Positions 9,221-16,909 of a stretch of 64,000 nucleotides of DNA are shown here, piece by piece. The position numbers were made by a program, and so were the translations under genes. The DNA comes from Leptodesmis sichuanensis A121 (lineage in GTDB: Bacteria; Cyanobacteriota; Cyanobacteriia; Leptolyngbyales; Leptolyngbyaceae): NCBI RefSeq assembly GCF_021379005.1, contig NZ_CP075171.1, forward strand, positions 5,022,001-5,086,000, written 5' to 3'. Numbering within the stretch: the stretch's first letter is position 1; every line of letters begins with the position of its first letter. The notes beneath the pieces are model-generated. The model saw nothing but the letters and a program-made list of their open reading frames with translations, did no database searches and was not told the DNA's origin.

Positions 9221-9497
9221 CCCTGAAAGGGGTTGAATGGGGAATGCTACAACTGGCTGCTGGCCCAGATCATCAGAAAACTGGCAGCAAGCAAAAATTG
9301 CCTCTGTTGCTTAAGGTAAATCCAGCTATAGTTAAGTTAAGTTTCTTGCAGAAATATAGGTTTTCGTGTAGTAAATATTGAAGCAAGAGACGGGTTGATC
9401 GCATTACAAGTCTGTCTCCAAGTGGTCTGTGAGGCTTGGGAACTAGACTGCTGGGCAGCGATCGGGGGGTTAGAAGACGCAGCAGGAGAACCAGGGG

Positions 9498-10679
9498 TTG
9501 GCAGACGTTACTTTTTCGCGGTTCAGAGTTGAATCTGAATTCATTTCAACTTATTCCATCCTTGCCATAGAGCTAATCGTGGCAGTCTGTATCGGTGGCG
9601 TACTCCTGAGTTTAGGAGCCGGAGGGGGAGCCTGGATTCTGGGAGGGATTGCGGCTGGAGCACTGGTGTTTTATATCGGACGCGATCGCACCAGCCATGC
9701 CCTCAAACCCAATCACAATGCTCGTAAAATTGGACAACTGCTAGTCGGACTGACGGTGGGCTTTTCAATTCAACACAGTGATCTCACCCGGATTTCCACT
9801 CAACTGCCAGTGCTGCTCTTGCTCACTTTGTTCCTGTTAGGCAGTGGAATTGGAGTTGGCTATCTTTACTCACGGGTCGCTAAAACCGATGTGCTGACCG
9901 GACTGCTGGCTACAACTCCTGGCAATATTGGTGTGATGGCCAGCATTGCTGCCGACTATGGACGGAACCCTGCTCTGGTATCGATGGTGCAGTTAATGCG
10001 GTTTACCGCCATTACCTTTATCATCCCCCTGATCAGCCATGTCTCTCAGCAAACCGATGCCGGATCTTTGTTGCACTCCTTGACCCAGAACACTCTGACC
10101 CTGGAGCCTGTCTATCTGATCTGGTTGGGGTCGTTGCTGGGAGTGGCCGCGATCGCCGTCAGGTTAGGAACCCGCTTCGGAGTTCCGGTGGCAGGGTTGC
10201 TCTGCGCGATCGTCGTCGGCACCGTTTTCAATACGGGATTTAATCTGCTGCCCTGGTTTCCATCCGTAGATTTCAGTCTGCCCACGTTGCTGAACCTGAT
10301 CGGTCAGATTCTGCTGGGACTGACGATCGGCGAGTATTGGGGAATCAGCCCGAAGTTGCGGAAAGGGGCGATCGTCCATGCCCTGATTCCAGTCCTGCTG
10401 ACATTCCTGACGGGGGTAATGGCAGCTGGTTTGGCCATGTTATTAACCTCCTGGGATTGGCTGACCTGCCTGCTCGTAACGGCTCCCGGTGGCTCTCCAG
10501 AAATGATCTGGATTGCGCTGGGCTTAGACCGGGATGTGGAGATTGTCACCGCAGGCCATTTAGTTAGACTGATTGCAATTAATATCTCACTGCCGATCCT
10601 GGTGTCATTGGCGGGTTCCCTGGATCACCACAGAACTAATCCTCAAGATTCTAGGCGATCGTGTAACCAGCCGCCGTAA
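9498..10679 (+). CDS. AbrB-duplication family polytopic membrane protein
   Basis: The 393-residue protein has about ten hydrophobic segments and an internal duplication. The first half has LLATTPGNIGVMASIAADYG and 'LVSMVQLMRFTAI'; the second repeats this as LLVTAPGGSPEMIWIALGLD and 'GHLVRLIAINISLP'. This is the AbrB/'putative ammonia monooxygenase' family (TIGR03082 repeats). It is thought to be a transporter or regulator, and the old monooxygenase label is not supported by cofactor motifs. The start is TTG with an upstream AGGAG; no better ATG is visible. Its last 29 bp overlap the convergent metallochaperone gene. Confidence 0.8.
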   Translation: MADVTFSRFRVESEFISTYSILAIELIVAVCIGGVLLSLGAGGGAWILGGIAAGALVFYIGRDRTSHALKPNHNARKIGQLLVGLTVGFSIQHSDLTRISTQLPVLLLLTLFLLGSGIGVGYLYSRVAKTDVLTGLLATTPGNIGVMASIAADYGRNPALVSMVQLMRFTAITFIIPLISHVSQQTDAGSLLHSLTQNTLTLEPVYLIWLGSLLGVAAIAVRLGTRFGVPVAGLLCAIVVGTVFNTGFNLLPWFPSVDFSLPTLLNLIGQILLGLTIGEYWGISPKLRKGAIVHALIPVLLTFLTGVMAAGLAMLLTSWDWLTCLLVTAPGGSPEMIWIALGLDRDVEIVTAGHLVRLIAINISLPILVSLAGSLDHHRTNPQDSRRSCNQPP

Positions 10680-10854
10680 TGGCCTCTTTGATGGCCGTTT
10701 CAGATTGCTGGCTTTCAATCTTGACTAACTTCGTTTTAGGGTCGGTTTCCACCTGGGCAGCAGGGTCAAGCGCCAAAACAGTTTTGGTAATGGTTTCACC
10801 ACAGGCGGAACAGGCCATATTGGGAACTGTGAGTTGTAGGGTCATGGGCTGCAT
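10651..10854 (-). CDS. Heavy-metal-associated (HMA) domain metallochaperone, Atx1/CopZ-like
   Basis: The 67-residue protein is a single ferredoxin-like HMA domain. It has the metal loop NMACSACGETI (M-x-C-x-x-C) near residue 15 and the conserved tail AITAAGYTI. Such proteins carry Cu(I) in the cytosol and hand it to P1-type ATPases; in cyanobacteria Atx1 feeds CtaA and PacS. No His is present in loop 5 (TAAGY), unlike some Atx1 proteins. It has its own promoter region, shared with the divergent acyltransferase, and that spacer contains two CopR-like direct repeats. No copper ATPase lies in the window. Confidence 0.85.
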   Translation of the reverse strand: MQPMTLQLTVPNMACSACGETITKTVLALDPAAQVETDPKTKLVKIESQQSETAIKEAITAAGYTIA

Positions 10855-11264
10855 CCTTAGCGAGCAATCAGTGATTGAGTTAACTCTATCCTGAATCCTC
10901 CAGTCAGGTGGAGAGTCAAGGAGTAATTGTCAATTCAGCGGCGAGGAAGATGAAAAATTTCATACTAATTTCATCTTTATCTGTCACTGTAATAAGTATC
11001 GATCTCGCATTTTTTGGCTTATCTGCCTGAAGTTCGCGATCGCTGTTCACAATCATGCTTTTTGGCTAGCAAAGTTGCTTGAGGTTTCGTTGGGGAATCT
11101 CAAGCATTTTTTTGCCCTGCAAGGGGAAAGATTGCCAATTTCCAAAAAAGTCTGAAAAGGTGGAGAATTTCATTCTCATTTCATTAGCGTTTGCCAGGAT
11201 AAAACTATCAGCTACATAGCTTGAATCCACTCGAATTCACGACTTTCCAGGAGTAAACGTTGCC
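10855..11264. promoter_or_regulatory. Divergent control region with two TTTCAT-N5-TTTCAT direct repeats
   Basis: This 410-bp spacer lies between the HMA protein (leftward) and the acyltransferase (rightward). Two perfect hexamer pairs with 11-bp periodicity occur at 10958-10974 (TTTCATACTAATTTCAT) and 11168-11184 (TTTCATTCTCATTTCAT). The 11-bp spacing is typical of OmpR/PhoB-type response regulators. TTTCAT-N5-TTTCAT is the sequence I recall for Synechocystis CopR. The second site is about 80 bp before the acyltransferase start; the first is about 105 bp before the HMA start, on the opposite strand orientation. Confidence 0.65.
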
Positions 11265-11975
11265 ATGAAAAACCAGTACCACACATTAAAAGCCAGCCCT
11301 GCCTGGGAATCTTTAATCACCCGACTGATTGCCCTGATTCCACCTGTGCCTAAGGCATGGTCGCTTCGGAGACGACTTTATCAATTGATTCTGGCCCAGA
11401 TGAGTAAAACATCCTTCATCCAGGAAGGAGTAGAGATTACAGGGGGGAGAAGCATTTTTTTGGGCAACAACACGGCCATTCTTCGACATAGCTGCTTAAT
11501 TGCAGAGTCTACAAGCAGCAAAATTTATATAGGCGATGCTGTCACCATCAATAAAGACGTAGAAATCGAAGCGAAGGATGGTGCGATCGTTGAAATTGGC
11601 GATCGCACCTTTATCAATAAAAGCGTCTGGATTATGGCCGGAGCGTCGGTCAAGATTGGCAAGGACTGCTTGATTGCTCCCTATGTGGGAATTGTTGCCA
11701 CCAATCGCAGTTATGCGGATCCAGATATCCCCATTAACCGCCAAGCCCCCACATCCAAGGGAATTACAATCGGAGACGATTGCTGGTTGGGGCATCGTGT
11801 TAGTGTACTGGATGGGGTCACGATTGGTCAGGGATGTGTGATTGGAGCCGGAGCGGTGGTCACTAAGGATATTCCTCCTTACTCGATCGCCGTTGGGGTG
11901 CCTGCTAAAGTTGTGGGTAGTCGCAAACTTGGAGAAGTTAGAGACTTTAAAGCCCCGATTCGGCAAGCTGGCTAA
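11265..11975 (+). CDS. Left-handed beta-helix (hexapeptide repeat) acyltransferase
   Basis: The 236-residue protein has about ten imperfect hexapeptide turns, for example IGDAVTINKDVEIEA, VEIGDRTFINKSVWIMAGA and ITIGDDCWLGHRVSVLDG. It ends GAGAVVTKDIPPYSIAVGVPA, the signature of WcaF/MaA-type O-acetyltransferases. It should transfer an acetyl or acyl group from CoA to a sugar or small molecule. The DDCWLGH His is at the usual catalytic position. A CopR-like box lies just upstream, so metal-dependent control is possible but unproven. Start ATG follows 'AGGAG'. Confidence 0.85.
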   Translation: MKNQYHTLKASPAWESLITRLIALIPPVPKAWSLRRRLYQLILAQMSKTSFIQEGVEITGGRSIFLGNNTAILRHSCLIAESTSSKIYIGDAVTINKDVEIEAKDGAIVEIGDRTFINKSVWIMAGASVKIGKDCLIAPYVGIVATNRSYADPDIPINRQAPTSKGITIGDDCWLGHRVSVLDGVTIGQGCVIGAGAVVTKDIPPYSIAVGVPAKVVGSRKLGEVRDFKAPIRQAG

Positions 11976-12070
11976 CTGCCCATCCTATAGTAAGTAGATG
12001 AACCCACTTAAACCTTTTCAGTAAGTCCCATTTCAGTCAATTTATTGGCATTCTCTCAATCCATTGTGTT

Positions 12071-12775
12071 ATGCGCGTGTTATTGGTTGAGGATGAGTTG
12101 GATCTGGGAACCGCGATCGAGCGGGTTCTCAGTCGGGAAAAGTACATCGTGGACTGGGTGCAGGATGGCACCAGTGCCTGGGATTATCTGGATAATCCGA
12201 CCACTCAATATATTCTGGCGATCGTAGACTGGATGTTACCCGGCCTCTCAGGGATTGAACTCTGCCAACGCCTGCGGGCCAAGCGCAGTCCTTTACCGGT
12301 CTTAATCCTGACGGCCAGGGATAGTATTGAAGACCGGGTAGTTGGGTTAGATGCCGGAGCAGATGATTATCTGGTGAAACCCTTTGGCATGGCAGAATTA
12401 CTGGCACGGCTGCGGGCACTGCAACGGCGATCGACCCAAGTTCCGGCTTCCCAACTCCAGGTGAGTAATTTACTGCTGGACTACGGCAAATCAGAAGTGT
12501 TTGTTCAAGATGAGATGGGTAACCCGCAGGCAATTCCGCTCACGGCCAAAGAATTTCAGCTTCTGGAATATTTCATGAAGCATCCCGACCAAATTCTCAC
12601 CCGCGACCAGATCGAAAATCGGCTCTGGGATTTGCAAGCAGAACCGACCAGTAATGTTGTCGCCGCTCAAATTCGGTTGCTGCGGCGTAAGTTGGCAAAG
12701 TACAACTGTGAAGGGCTGATCGAAACCGTTTACGGTCTGGGGTACCGTCTCAACCTCACCTATGCATCAGAATAA
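12071..12775 (+). CDS. rppA: OmpR-family response regulator (RppA/CopR/NrsR type)
   Basis: The 234-residue protein has an N-terminal receiver domain, with acidic pocket VEDE, phospho-acceptor Asp in AIVDWMLPGLSGIELC, Thr in LTARDSIEDRV and Lys in YLVKPF. A C-terminal winged-helix DNA-binding domain follows, with RDQIENRLWDLQAEPTSNVV and 'RLLRRKLAKY'. It belongs to the cyanobacterial group containing RppA, NrsR and CopR; members control redox, nickel or copper genes. The downstream sensor gene overlaps it by 14 bp. The symbol is by resemblance only. The neighbouring CopR-like boxes make a copper role plausible. Confidence 0.8.
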   Translation: MRVLLVEDELDLGTAIERVLSREKYIVDWVQDGTSAWDYLDNPTTQYILAIVDWMLPGLSGIELCQRLRAKRSPLPVLILTARDSIEDRVVGLDAGADDYLVKPFGMAELLARLRALQRRSTQVPASQLQVSNLLLDYGKSEVFVQDEMGNPQAIPLTAKEFQLLEYFMKHPDQILTRDQIENRLWDLQAEPTSNVVAAQIRLLRRKLAKYNCEGLIETVYGLGYRLNLTYASE

Positions 12776-14120
12776 GCTATTTAATCAGACACGCTTGCGT
12801 TTAGCCGCCTCGTATGGCGGAGTCATGGCGATTATTCTGGGTTTAAGTGGCATTGGATTCTACCGCATCATGGCCCATGCTAACTGGCAGGCGACTCAGC
12901 ATGAGTTGGAGTATACGACTGGTAAGCTACATACAGCGTTAGAACCCGTTCTGAAGCAGCCCGATCAGGTAGAGGCCAGAATTGAAAAGCTGCTGCCGGG
13001 GTGCTGCCGGGTGGGCACTACCTGTCCCGTGAATGATCCTCCAAAGCAACGAAATTTATTGGCCCCGGTTCAGTCCTCCAGTTACTATTTGCGACTGACC
13101 GATCGCTCAGGACAGGTACTGGTCATGATGGGAGAACAACCGGAAGGAAAGTTAACTCACGTCAGTCTACAACCCTGGCAGACGATCGCAACCCCCGATG
13201 GCAATCGGTTTTTGCAACTGACCAGAGTCTTGAATACGACAACGGGCAGACCCTGGGGATATGTGCAAGTTGGGCGATCGTTGCAAGACCTGGATGATCA
13301 TCTCGCCACTATCCGATTGGTGCTGTTGCTGGGCCTCCCCCTGGCCTTAGTGGCGATTACGGGTGCCAGTTGGTGGTTATCGGGGTTAGCCATGCAGCCA
13401 ATCTACCGTTCCTATCGGCAGATCCAGCAGTTTACGGCGGATGCGGCTCACGAATTGCGCACTCCCCTGGCAGCCATTCGGGCCACACTGGAAGCCACCT
13501 TACAGGAACCGGATCTCTCACCCACTGAAACTCGCAATACGTTACAGGTGATCGAGCGTCAGAGTAACCGTCTGGCACAACTGGTGCAGGATTTGCTGTT
13601 GCTCTCCCGAATGGATTTACAGGCTACTTCGGGTAAGTACGAACCCTGCTGTTTGAATGACGTGATTGCTGACCTGACGGAAGAATTGACAGGATTAGCA
13701 CTCAAAGCCAATGTCCTACTGACCACAGAAATTCAGGTTGACCATCTTTTATATGTGCTGGCCGATGCAGCCCAACTGTATCGGTTGATTGGCAACCTCA
13801 TGACGAATGCCATTCAATACACCCCCGCTGGCGGGAAGGTGTGGGTGATGGTGAGTCAGGACGATCAATTCGCCGTAATTCAGATTCAGGATACGGGCAT
13901 CGGGATTGCCGCGGGTGAACAACGCCGAATTTTCGATCGCTTCTATCGGGTGAATAGCGATCGCTCCCGACAATCGGGGGGATCGGGATTGGGGCTGGCC
14001 ATTGCCCAGGCGATCGCCCGTTCCCACCACGGAGAAATTAAAGTTCAGAGTGAACCGGACAAGGGAAGTCTATTTACGCTCCGTCTGCCGTTGACCAACG
14101 CTCAACCCGTTGATGATTAA
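12762..14120 (+). CDS. rppB: Membrane sensor histidine kinase (RppB/CopS/NrsS type)
   Basis: The 452-residue protein has one transmembrane helix near the start (ASYGGVMAIILGLSGIGFY) and a second about residue 185-205 (LLLGLPLALVAITGASWWL). Between them is an extracytoplasmic sensor loop. That loop contains LLPGCCRVGTTC, with three Cys at about residues 81, 82 and 88, which could bind metal or form a disulfide. The kinase core is intact: DAAHELRTPLAAIR (phospho-His), NLMTNAIQYTP (N box), IQDTGIGI (G1) and GGSGLGLAIA (G2). It starts inside the regulator gene, so the two are coupled. RppB-like sensors respond to redox or Ni, CopS to Cu. Confidence 0.8.
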   Translation: MHQNKLFNQTRLRLAASYGGVMAIILGLSGIGFYRIMAHANWQATQHELEYTTGKLHTALEPVLKQPDQVEARIEKLLPGCCRVGTTCPVNDPPKQRNLLAPVQSSSYYLRLTDRSGQVLVMMGEQPEGKLTHVSLQPWQTIATPDGNRFLQLTRVLNTTTGRPWGYVQVGRSLQDLDDHLATIRLVLLLGLPLALVAITGASWWLSGLAMQPIYRSYRQIQQFTADAAHELRTPLAAIRATLEATLQEPDLSPTETRNTLQVIERQSNRLAQLVQDLLLLSRMDLQATSGKYEPCCLNDVIADLTEELTGLALKANVLLTTEIQVDHLLYVLADAAQLYRLIGNLMTNAIQYTPAGGKVWVMVSQDDQFAVIQIQDTGIGIAAGEQRRIFDRFYRVNSDRSRQSGGSGLGLAIAQAIARSHHGEIKVQSEPDKGSLFTLRLPLTNAQPVDD

Positions 14121-14145
14121 AGCAAGGCTGAGGTCAGGTTCCGCT

Positions 14146-15687
14146 TCAGGTGTGGGACTGTCCCTTTGGTTGGGGAGCGCGGCCAAAGGTATAAGTCAGC
14201 GATCGCAACCGCTCTGCCAGTTCAGGAGATAGATTGCCACCCCAATAGCGCCATTCCCAGTTTCCTTCCGGCTTGCCAGGAAAATTCATGCGTGCCCAGG
14301 TGCCCAATCCCAACAGATCCTGGACCGGAACGATCGCCAGATTCGCCACCGAACTGAGGGCTAACCGAATCAGATCCCAGTGAATGCCATCAGGACTGAT
14401 GTGGCCGAGATAGCGCAGAATTGCCTCCCGTTCCCAGTCTTCTCGGCTTTCAAACCAGCCCACGGTCGTATCGTTGTCGTGAGTTCCGGTATAGACCAGA
14501 CAGTTGCGGGGAAAGTTAAACGGCAAAAAGGGATTGCCCGGATCAGAGCCAAAGGCGAATTGCAAAATTTTCATACCAGGAAATTCAAAATAATCCCGTA
14601 GTTCTTCCACTTCAGGGGTGATCACGCCCAAATCCTCAGCCAGAATTGGCAGCTTACCTAATTTCTCCCGCAGCATCTCAAAGAATTCTTTCCCTGGTGC
14701 TTCCACCCATTCTCCTTTTTCTGCTGTCCATTCCTCTGGCGGCACCTCCGGGTCTGGTTCCACGGCCCAAAAGGACTCAAAGCCCCGGAAATGATCAATG
14801 CGGATTAAATCCACATAATCCAGCATTGCTTCAAACCGATGAATCCACCATTTAAAGTCCGTCTGCTGCAAATGTTCCCAGTTATAAACCGGATTGCCCC
14901 ACAACTGTCCTGTCGCACTGAAATAGTCTGGTGGCACCCCAGCCATAAGAGATGGGCGATAGGTTTCCTCATCCAGACAAAAGGCATCCGGATTCGCCCA
15001 CACATCCGCACTATCATGCGCCACGTAAATGGGAATATCACCAATGATTTGAATGCCCCGATCGTTGGCGTACTGCTTCAGGGCCGACCACTGCTGGAAG
15101 AAGATGAATTGCAGGAATTTGTGAAAGACAATTTCCGTATTCAGCCGCCGTCCCCAATGATCTAGGGCTACCGGATCTCGTTTCACCAGGGCTGGATCCC
15201 ACTCATACCAGGATGCTCCCTGATTCGCCTCCTTCAGAGCCATGTAGAGGCAATAGTCATCCAACCAGTATGCTTTGCTCTCGCAAAAGCCTGCAAACTT
15301 CGTCTTCTGGATATCCGAGGCTCTCACCTTAAAGTTTTCACAGGCTTGCTGCAACAGCGGCATTTTGAAAGCAATTACTTTTTCGTAATCCACCCGATCG
15401 CCCGGAAATTCTGGCCCCTGCGCCAAATCCTCCTCCGCCAGGAATCCCTCATTCCGCAGTAACTCCAGACTGATCAGCAAGGGATTTCCGGCAACAGCGG
15501 AGTAACACATATAGGGCGAATTGCCAAACCCAGTTGGGCCTAAGGGCAACACCTGCCAATACTGCTGCCCACTCGCTGTCAGGAAATCGATAAACTGGTA
15601 GGCTTCCAGCCCCAGTTCGCCGATGCCAAATCGACCGGGAAAGGAGGTGGGATGTAACAAAATTCCACTGGCTCTAAGTAATGTCAT
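14146..15687 (-). CDS. malQ: 4-alpha-glucanotransferase (amylomaltase)
   Basis: This GH77 enzyme transfers alpha-1,4-glucan segments and takes part in glycogen and maltodextrin metabolism. The active-site motifs are all present: LIRIDHFRGFESFW with the nucleophilic Asp, LAEDLGVITPEV with the acid/base Glu, and TGTHDNDTTVGWF with the transition-state Asp. The N-terminus 'ASGILLHPTSFPGRFGIGELG' is typical. I place the start at the ATG at 15687, because the in-frame ATG at 15747 would add about 20 residues before the conserved beginning. The 513-residue length fits. It is convergent with the rppB-like gene. Confidence 0.93.
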   Translation of the reverse strand: MTLLRASGILLHPTSFPGRFGIGELGLEAYQFIDFLTASGQQYWQVLPLGPTGFGNSPYMCYSAVAGNPLLISLELLRNEGFLAEEDLAQGPEFPGDRVDYEKVIAFKMPLLQQACENFKVRASDIQKTKFAGFCESKAYWLDDYCLYMALKEANQGASWYEWDPALVKRDPVALDHWGRRLNTEIVFHKFLQFIFFQQWSALKQYANDRGIQIIGDIPIYVAHDSADVWANPDAFCLDEETYRPSLMAGVPPDYFSATGQLWGNPVYNWEHLQQTDFKWWIHRFEAMLDYVDLIRIDHFRGFESFWAVEPDPEVPPEEWTAEKGEWVEAPGKEFFEMLREKLGKLPILAEDLGVITPEVEELRDYFEFPGMKILQFAFGSDPGNPFLPFNFPRNCLVYTGTHDNDTTVGWFESREDWEREAILRYLGHISPDGIHWDLIRLALSSVANLAIVPVQDLLGLGTWARMNFPGKPEGNWEWRYWGGNLSPELAERLRSLTYTFGRAPQPKGQSHT

Positions 15688-15875
15688 GGTGAATTTGTTA
15701 GGAGAGGGATAGACAGCAACGGAACACTCAGTATAAAAGGTTGGCACAGCCCTTTCAAAACCCTTGTCCTCCCGTTTATCCTGACTGAAGCAGCCAGCAT
15801 CGGGAAGCTCGCGTAAGATAGACTTTGCTGAGGAATTTTTAATGTCTCGACTCTACCACGCGAGCGAGGAAATTT

Positions 15876-16304
15876 ATGGCTTACCGTAATCCGGCTCCCA
15901 CGGTTGACATCATTATTGAACTGATCGATCGCCCCCATCGGCCCATTGTTCTGATCGAGCGCTTAAACCCACCGCTCGGATGGGCACTTCCGGGAGGATT
16001 TGTGGATTATGGGGAATCCGTAGAAACAGCGGCTCAACGAGAAGCCCAGGAAGAAACGGGTCTGACGGTAGAGTTAGTCACGCAATTGCATGTGTATTCT
16101 GACCCACAGCGCGATCCGCGTCAGCACACCCTAAGTGTGGTCTTTCTCGCCACAGCCACAGGCAACCCCCACGCTGGAGACGATGCCAAACACCTGGATC
16201 TGTTTGAACCCTGGCGCATTCCCACCAATCTCTGCTTCGACCACGATCGCATCTTGCGTGACTATTACAACTACCGCAACTATGGTCTGCGTCCCAAGTT
16301 ATGA
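15876..16304 (+). CDS. Nudix hydrolase
   Basis: The 142-residue protein carries a complete Nudix box, [20 protein letters not shown] followed by ETGL, about residues 40-62. It therefore has the metal-binding REx2EE of enzymes that hydrolyse nucleoside diphosphate derivatives. N-terminal '[20 protein letters not shown]' is the usual opening strand. The substrate cannot be predicted; ADP-ribose or 8-oxo-dGTP type substrates are possible. It is divergent from malQ. A copy of the 72-bp inverted repeat follows in the downstream spacer. Confidence 0.9.
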   Translation: MAYRNPAPTVDIIIELIDRPHRPIVLIERLNPPLGWALPGGFVDYGESVETAAQREAQEETGLTVELVTQLHVYSDPQRDPRQHTLSVVFLATATGNPHAGDDAKHLDLFEPWRIPTNLCFDHDRILRDYYNYRNYGLRPKL

Positions 16305-16328
16305 GTTTTAAGTTCTAAGTTTTAAGTT

Positions 16329-16400
16329 AAACCAAGTCCAGCTAGAGAACGGTCGTTTTCCGATCAGAGAAACTCCGGTTCTGGACTTAGACAAGGTTTA
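16329..16400. repeat. Imperfect inverted repeat element, copy 1 (72 bp)
   Basis: It begins AAACCAAGTCCAG and ends with the near-complement CTGGACTTAGACAAGGTTTA, with a conserved centre GGTCGTTTTCCGATCAGAGA. The arms pair AAACC and AAGTCCAG, so a hairpin is likely. Two further copies are at 21315-21385 and 25081-25152. It is flanked by AT-rich 'aagttttaag' blocks. Confidence 0.85.
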
Positions 16401-16454
16401 TGAGTTAATAGAAACAACTGAAAACCTACAACTTAGAACTCAAAATTTCCCACT

Positions 16455-16847
16455 ATGGCTCGTGAAATTATTTGCACTGACCAGGCTCCGGCTCCTGTTG
16501 GGCCTTATAACCAGGCGATCGCAGCGACTGGCAAAATGGTCTTCGTCGCTGGCCAGATTCCCTTAGATCCGCAGACTGGGGAGATTGTCGGGAACGGGGA
16601 TGTTGCGGCTCAGACGGAGCGGGCGATCGCCAATCTGAAAGCAATTCTGGAAGCCGCGGGAGCCACGCTTAACGATGTTGTCAAAACCAGCGTTTTTCTC
16701 AAAAATATGAACGATTTTGGGGCAATGAATGGAGTGTATGCTCGCTACTTTGCGGAAGATACGGCTCCTGCCCGTGCCTGCGTTGAAGTCGCCCGCCTGC
16801 CCAAAGATGTGCTGGTTGAAATCGAGTGCATTGCCGTCGTCTCATAA
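16455..16847 (+). CDS. ridA: RidA family enamine/imine deaminase
   Basis: The 130-residue protein is a typical RidA (YjgF/YER057c/UK114). It has [20 protein letters not shown] at the N-terminus, [14 protein letters not shown], a middle block '[22 protein letters not shown]', and [20 protein letters not shown] with the Arg that salt-bridges the substrate carboxylate and the catalytic-site Glu. It hydrolyses 2-aminoacrylate and related imines that damage PLP enzymes. It acts as a cytoplasmic trimer. It precedes the amidotransferase-like gene by about 60 bp on the same strand, and the two may be cotranscribed. Confidence 0.95.
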   Translation: MAREIICTDQAPAPVGPYNQAIAATGKMVFVAGQIPLDPQTGEIVGNGDVAAQTERAIANLKAILEAAGATLNDVVKTSVFLKNMNDFGAMNGVYARYFAEDTAPARACVEVARLPKDVLVEIECIAVVS

Positions 16848-16909
16848 AATACGGACAGCCAACGGCAACCTGAGTTACAAAGTTTTCGAAACCGATCAAG
16901 AGGATGAGG

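Noticed and set aside
9498-10679. Ammonia monooxygenase label for the AbrB-type protein
   Set aside because: No metal-binding motifs of monooxygenases; the family has two membrane-protein repeats only.
15688-15747. A longer MalQ start at 15747
   Set aside because: The added 20 residues precede the conserved amylomaltase N-terminus and read as spacer sequence.
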